From: Pseudomonas asplenii
GTDB taxonomy: Bacteria; Pseudomonadota; Gammaproteobacteria; Pseudomonadales; Pseudomonadaceae
Direction of reading: 5' to 3'
Assembly (NCBI RefSeq): GCF_900105475.1
Contig: NZ_LT629777.1
Coordinates: 5,580,001-5,644,000 of the forward strand
Length of the DNA: 64,000 nucleotides
Under the pieces are notes generated by a model that did not search any database, was not told where the DNA came from, and saw only the letters and a program-made list of their open reading frames with translations. Positions within the stretch are counted from its first letter, which is position 1. Every line of letters begins with the position of its first letter. A program made the translations under genes and the position numbers. Shown one piece after another: positions 59,846 through 64,000 of this stretch.

Positions 59846-61021
59846 ATGTCCTTCTTCTTCGCTATTCGCTCTCCGCTGGCCCGCGCCCTGATGTTGAGTG
59901 CCGGGCTGATCATCCTCAATGGCTGCGACGATAACGCGCCGGCCGCCACCGCCAGGCCACTGCAGGCCGTCGCGGTGTATCACGTCACCCGCGCGCCCCA
60001 GGCCCTGAGCACCACCCTGCCCGGCCGCGCCAGCGCGCACCTGGTCGCGGAGATTCGTCCGCAGGTCGGCGGCATCCTGCTCAAGCGCCTGTTCGTCGAA
60101 GGTGAAACGGTCAAGGCCGGCCAGGCCCTGTACCAGATCGACCCGCAAACCTACGAAGCCGCTGTCGCCCAGGCAGAAGCCACCGTCAGTTCGGCCAGCG
60201 CCACGCTCAAGGCCTCCGAACTCAAGGCACGCCGCGACGCGGACCTGGTGAAGATCGACGCCATCAGTGCCGAGGACAACGAGAGCGCCCAGTCCACCCT
60301 GCTCCAGAATCGTGCCAGCCTGCAGTCGGCCCAGGCCGCTCTGCGCACCGCGCGCATCAATCTGGGCTATACGCGGATCAACGCGCCGATCGCCGGCCGC
60401 ACCGATACCTCGTCGGTCACGCCGGGGGCGCTGGTCACCGCCGAGCAGACCACGGCCCTGACCACCGTGCAGCAACTGGACCCGATCTACGTCGACTTCA
60501 CCCAACCCAGCGGCACACTGTTGCGCCTCAAGCGGGAGCTGGCCGAGGGCAAGCTGGCGCCCGCCGAGCAGAAGGACGCAACCCGCATCAGCCTGCAACT
60601 GGAAGACGGCAGCACCTATGCCCACGAGGGCACCCTCACCTTCAACGGCGTCAGCGTCGATGAAAGCACCGGCAGCGTGACTCTGCGCGCCCTGGTGCCG
60701 AACCCGGACGGTCTGCTGCTGCCGGGCATGTACATCAAGGCGACGCTGCAGGAAGGCGTCCAGCCGGACGCGATCCTGGTGCCACAACAAGGCGTCAGCC
60801 GTGACGAACGCGGCGGTGCCACGGCGCTGGTAGTGGTCGATGGCAAGGTCGAGCAGCGCGAACTGACCCTGGCCCGCGCAGTAGGCAATCGCTGGTGGGT
60901 GAGCAAGGGGCTGACCGCCGGTGACCAGTTGATCGTCGAGGGCCTGCAGAAAGTCCGCGTCGGCCAGCAAGTGCAGGTCAACGACGCCAACCTCACCGCC
61001 CACAACGACAGCACTGACTGA
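59846..61021 (+). CDS. RND efflux periplasmic adaptor lipoprotein
   Basis: 391-residue AcrA/MexA-type membrane-fusion protein with a lipobox LNGC (Cys27). PGRASAHLVAEIRPQVGGIL, the lipoyl half-motif, is followed by the coiled-coil hairpin (AVAQAEATVSSASATLKASE), RINLGYTRINAPIAGRT and TPGALVTA, then the beta-barrel end LLPGMYIKATLQEG. It joins the inner-membrane pump (next gene, 11 bp away) to an outer-membrane channel not in this window. Divergent from baeSR (152 bp), which supports BaeSR control. Confidence 0.9.
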   Translation: MSFFFAIRSPLARALMLSAGLIILNGCDDNAPAATARPLQAVAVYHVTRAPQALSTTLPGRASAHLVAEIRPQVGGILLKRLFVEGETVKAGQALYQIDPQTYEAAVAQAEATVSSASATLKASELKARRDADLVKIDAISAEDNESAQSTLLQNRASLQSAQAALRTARINLGYTRINAPIAGRTDTSSVTPGALVTAEQTTALTTVQQLDPIYVDFTQPSGTLLRLKRELAEGKLAPAEQKDATRISLQLEDGSTYAHEGTLTFNGVSVDESTGSVTLRALVPNPDGLLLPGMYIKATLQEGVQPDAILVPQQGVSRDERGGATALVVVDGKVEQRELTLARAVGNRWWVSKGLTAGDQLIVEGLQKVRVGQQVQVNDANLTAHNDSTD

Positions 61022-61032
61022 GGCCGACTCCC

Positions 61033-64000
61033 ATGGCACGCCTTTTTATCGATCGGCCGATCTTCGCCTGGGTCATCGCCATTATGGTGATGCTCGGCGG
61101 GGTGCTCGCCATCTACCAGCTCCCGCTGTCGCAATACCCGACCATCGCACCGCCGCAGATCACCCTGAGTGCCACCTACACCGGGGCTTCGGCCAAGACC
61201 ATGGAAGACTCGGTGACCCAGGTCATCGAACAGCAGATGACCGGCCTGAACGGCCTGACCTATATGTCCTCCAGCAGCAGTTCGGCGGGCAGCGCCAGCA
61301 TCACCCTGACGTTCGCCGCCGGCACCGACGTCAACACCGCGCAGATGCTGGTACAGACCAAACTGGAACAAGCCAAGGCACGCCTGCCGGAAACCGTGCA
61401 GCAGCAAGGCATCGAGATCCGCAACTCGTCCAGCGACTTCCTGATCATCCTCTCGCTGGTCTCGGACAACCCCAGTGTCACGGCCTCGGACATCAGCGAC
61501 TTCATCTCCAGCACCCTCTATGACCAGATCAGCCGGGTCAGCGGCGTCGGCCAGGTGACCACCCTGGGCTCCAGCTACGCCATGCGTCTCTGGCTCGACC
61601 CGGACAAGCTCAAGCAGTACTCGCTGATGCCTTCGGATGTGAGCAGCGCCCTCACCGCACAGAACGTCGACACTTCCGCCGGCCAGCTCGGCGCCCTGCC
61701 CGCCCGCAGCGGCCAGCGACTCAACGCGACCATCAGCGCGCGCAGCAAATTGCAGACCGCCGCGCAGTTCCGCGACCTGGTGCTCAAGTACGCCAGCAAC
61801 GGCGCGGTGGTGACCCTCGCCGATGTCGCCCGCGTGGAGCTGGGCAGTGAAAGCTATGACGTGATCGCCGAGCACAACGGTCGTCCCACTGGCGGCATGG
61901 CGGTCAGCCTGGCCACCGGCGCCAATGCCCTGGAGGTCTCCACGGCGGTGCAGGCCAAGCTCGCCGAGCTGGAGAAGTTCTTTCCCAGCAAGCTGCAACT
62001 GCACACCGAAGTCGCCTACAACACCGCGCCCTTCGTGAAGATCTCCATCGAGGAAGTGGTCAAGACCCTGTTCGAAGCGATCGCCCTCGTCGTGCTGATC
62101 ATGTACCTGTTCCTGCAGAACCTGCGTGCCACGCTGATCCCGGCGATCGCCGTGCCAGTGGTGCTGCTGGGCACCTTCGGTGTACTGGAACTGATGGGCT
62201 ACTCGATCAACACCCTGACGATGTTTGGCATGGTCCTGGCGATCGGCCTGCTGGTGGACGACGCCATCGTGGTGGTGGAGAACGTCGAACGGATCATGGC
62301 CGAGAAGGGCTTGTCGCCACGGGAAGCCACGCGTCAGTCCATGGGTGAGATCAGCAGTGCGCTGATCGGCATCGCCGTGGTGCTGTCGGCGGTGTTCGTG
62401 CCGATGGCCTTCTTCGGTGGCTCGACCGGGGTGATCTACCGGCAGTTTTCGGTGACCATGGTCGCGGCTATGGCGCTGTCGGTGCTGGTCGCCATGACCC
62501 TGACTCCGGCCCTGTGCGCCACCCTGCTCAAGCCACACCACACCGCAGGCGAGGAACGCCGTGGCTTCTTCGGCTGGTTCAACCGCACCTTCGACCGTGG
62601 CTCGCACACATACCAGCGCGGAGTGGGCGCAGTACTCGCGCGGCCACTGCGAGCCTTGCTGGTGTACGCGCTGGTACTCGCGGGTGTAGCGCTGATGTTC
62701 CACAAACTGCCGACCGCGTTCTTGCCCGAAGAAGACCAGGGCATGCTGATGATGCAGATGACCCTGCCGGTGGGCGGCACCGATGAGCAGTTGCAGGCGG
62801 TCACCCGCCAGGTACAGGACTATATGCTCAAGCAGCCGGAAGTCGCCACGGTCCTCACCGTGCGCGGCCTGGGTAACGGTGGCAACGCGCAGAACGCCGG
62901 CCGCGGCTTCATCAAGCTCAAGGACTGGAGCGAACGCCCGGGCGAGGCACACAGCGCCTCGGCCATCGCACAGCGGGCCAACATGGCCTTGTCGAATATT
63001 CTCGACGCCAATGTTTTCGTCATCGCGCCGCCAGCAGTCCAGGGGCTGGGCCAGAGTTCCGGCTTCGACATCGAGCTGCAGGACCTCGCCGGCCGCGGTC
63101 ATGCCGAACTGCTCAAGGCGCGCAACCAGTTCCTCCAGCTCGCGGCCCAGGACCCGCGCCTGGCCATGGTCCGTGCCCAGGGCCTGGAAGACACGCCGCA
63201 GCTCAACGTCAACATCGACGACCGCAAGGCCGGTGCCCTCGGTGTGGCCGCCAGCGACATCAATGACACCCTCAGCGTGGCCATGGGCGGCAGCTATGTG
63301 AACGACTTCCTCGACACCGGCCGCCTGAAGAAGGTCTATATGCAGGGCGCCGCCGACAAGCGCATGCAGGCCGAGGACATCGGCGACTGGTACGTGCGCA
63401 ACTCGAGCAGCAACATGGTGCCGCTGTCGGCTTTCACCAGTACCCACTGGAGCAGCGCCTCGCCCTTGCTGGAACGTTACAACGGTTTCGGCTCATACGA
63501 GTTGGTCGGCTCGCCGGCACCGGGCGTCAGTTCCGGCGATGCCATGGCGGCCGTGGAGGAGATCATGGCGAAACTGCCCGAAGGCATCGGCTACGCCTGG
63601 ACCGGTCAGTCCTATCAGGAACGCCTGGCGGGCAACCAGGCGCCGCTGCTCTACGCCATCTCGATACTGTTCGTGTTCCTCTGTCTGGCCGCGCTGTATG
63701 AGAGCTGGACGGTGCCCTTCGCGGTGATGCTGGTGGTGCCACTGGGCATCCTCGGCGCCCTGCTGCTGACCGGCCTGCGCGGACTGTCCAACGACGTCTA
63801 CTTCCAGGTCGGCCTGCTGACCACCGTGGGCCTGGCGGCGAAGAACGCGATCCTCATCGTCGAGTTCGCCAAGGAAGGTTACGAGCGCGGCCAGGATCTG
63901 CTGAGTGCCACTCTGGACGCCGTGCGCATCCGTCTGCGGCCGGTGCTGATGACCTCCCTGGCGTTCATCCTCGGCGTGTTGCCGCTGGCCCTGAGCAGCG
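61033..64000 (+). CDS. RND multidrug efflux pump, HAE1 family, 3' end missing
   Basis: The frame is open from the ATG at 61033 (MARLFIDRPIFAWVIAIMVM) to the end of the window, 989 codons of an expected 1040 or so. AcrB/MexB features: QYPTIAPPQITLSATYTGAS, GLLVDDAIVVVENVER with the proton-relay Asp pair, TPALCATLLKP, PTAFLPEEDQGMLM and VGLLTTVGLAAKNAILIVEF (essential Lys). The proton-driven pump exports drugs or detergents with the adaptor encoded upstream. The substrate range cannot be told. The gene symbol is left open because several MexB-like paralogues exist. Confidence 0.92.
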   Translation, partial: MARLFIDRPIFAWVIAIMVMLGGVLAIYQLPLSQYPTIAPPQITLSATYTGASAKTMEDSVTQVIEQQMTGLNGLTYMSSSSSSAGSASITLTFAAGTDVNTAQMLVQTKLEQAKARLPETVQQQGIEIRNSSSDFLIILSLVSDNPSVTASDISDFISSTLYDQISRVSGVGQVTTLGSSYAMRLWLDPDKLKQYSLMPSDVSSALTAQNVDTSAGQLGALPARSGQRLNATISARSKLQTAAQFRDLVLKYASNGAVVTLADVARVELGSESYDVIAEHNGRPTGGMAVSLATGANALEVSTAVQAKLAELEKFFPSKLQLHTEVAYNTAPFVKISIEEVVKTLFEAIALVVLIMYLFLQNLRATLIPAIAVPVVLLGTFGVLELMGYSINTLTMFGMVLAIGLLVDDAIVVVENVERIMAEKGLSPREATRQSMGEISSALIGIAVVLSAVFVPMAFFGGSTGVIYRQFSVTMVAAMALSVLVAMTLTPALCATLLKPHHTAGEERRGFFGWFNRTFDRGSHTYQRGVGAVLARPLRALLVYALVLAGVALMFHKLPTAFLPEEDQGMLMMQMTLPVGGTDEQLQAVTRQVQDYMLKQPEVATVLTVRGLGNGGNAQNAGRGFIKLKDWSERPGEAHSASAIAQRANMALSNILDANVFVIAPPAVQGLGQSSGFDIELQDLAGRGHAELLKARNQFLQLAAQDPRLAMVRAQGLEDTPQLNVNIDDRKAGALGVAASDINDTLSVAMGGSYVNDFLDTGRLKKVYMQGAADKRMQAEDIGDWYVRNSSSNMVPLSAFTSTHWSSASPLLERYNGFGSYELVGSPAPGVSSGDAMAAVEEIMAKLPEGIGYAWTGQSYQERLAGNQAPLLYAISILFVFLCLAALYESWTVPFAVMLVVPLGILGALLLTGLRGLSNDVYFQVGLLTTVGLAAKNAILIVEFAKEGYERGQDLLSATLDAVRIRLRPVLMTSLAFILGVLPLALSS

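Noticed and set aside
60616..63447. 943-codon open frame on the minus strand
   Set aside because: It lies antisense to the RND pump; the composition (His/Gln/Arg/Gly-rich) is that of a mirror frame of GC-rich coding DNA, with no domain and no ribosome site.

Overview
The window looks like a chromosomal segment of a fluorescent-type Pseudomonas (P. fluorescens/P. putida breadth). The reasons are GC-rich codon use in the core genes, REP-type intergenic palindromes, small Pseudomonas-restricted families (DUF3077, DUF6124), a galactarate operon and BaeSR/RND efflux genes. No rRNA, tRNA or CRISPR array was seen. Both ends cut through genes.

Layout. 1-6154: D-Ala-D-Ala dipeptidase (5' end missing) and a complete five-gene dipeptide ABC importer, in the order of E. 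coli ddpXABCDF. 6306-7261: an uncharacterised gene followed by a YafO-family toxin homologue. 7384-11456: a small membrane protein, then a complete His-Xaa-Ser (Hxs) peptide-modification locus (hxsD-hxsB-hxsC-hxsA) with two radical SAM enzymes and a precursor carrying six H-x-S repeats. 11513-18939: SotB-like exporter, small proteins, ArsB-like and MFS transporters, a DUF2857 island-type gene and an iron-dependent alcohol dehydrogenase. 19359-25141: galactarate/glucarate catabolism (dehydratase garD, importer, kdgD and 2,5-dioxovalerate dehydrogenase) leading to 2-oxoglutarate.

25185-39963 is a patchwork accessory region. A 3.4-kb insert carrying a TIGR04141-family gene lies between 347-bp direct repeats made from the 3' end of the dehydrogenase gene. 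It is followed by a frameshifted DUF3077 gene, a phage Gp37/Gp68 plus TcmP pair, an orphan protein with a nuclease-like motif, truncated genes, and three copies of a structured C4-like RNA. Ordinary small genes follow (cupin, GNAT, RidA, MerR, SDR).

39989-54986 is an A+T-richer genomic island flanked by IS30 and IS5 remnants. It appears to have been inserted into a second copy of the small periplasmic-protein gene found intact at 34982-35386. It holds a LuxR-type regulator, a divergent MurB homologue and a tightly packed operon: sedoheptulose-7-phosphate-cyclase-type enzyme, ROK kinase, DegT aminotransferase, GH4 enzyme, Gfo/Idh oxidoreductase, MurA homologue with the catalytic Cys replaced by Asp, HAD phosphatase, cupin, methyltransferase, NUDIX, GNAT and AmgK-like sugar kinase. 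This looks like an undescribed quorum-regulated aminocyclitol pathway that either builds a muramic-acid mimic or carries self-resistance to a peptidoglycan-precursor inhibitor. It is the most interesting content of the window.

55530-64000 returns to core-like sequence: a periplasmic amino-acid-binding-like protein, an unknown protein, a BaeSR-type two-component pair, and a divergent RND efflux adaptor and pump cut by the window end.
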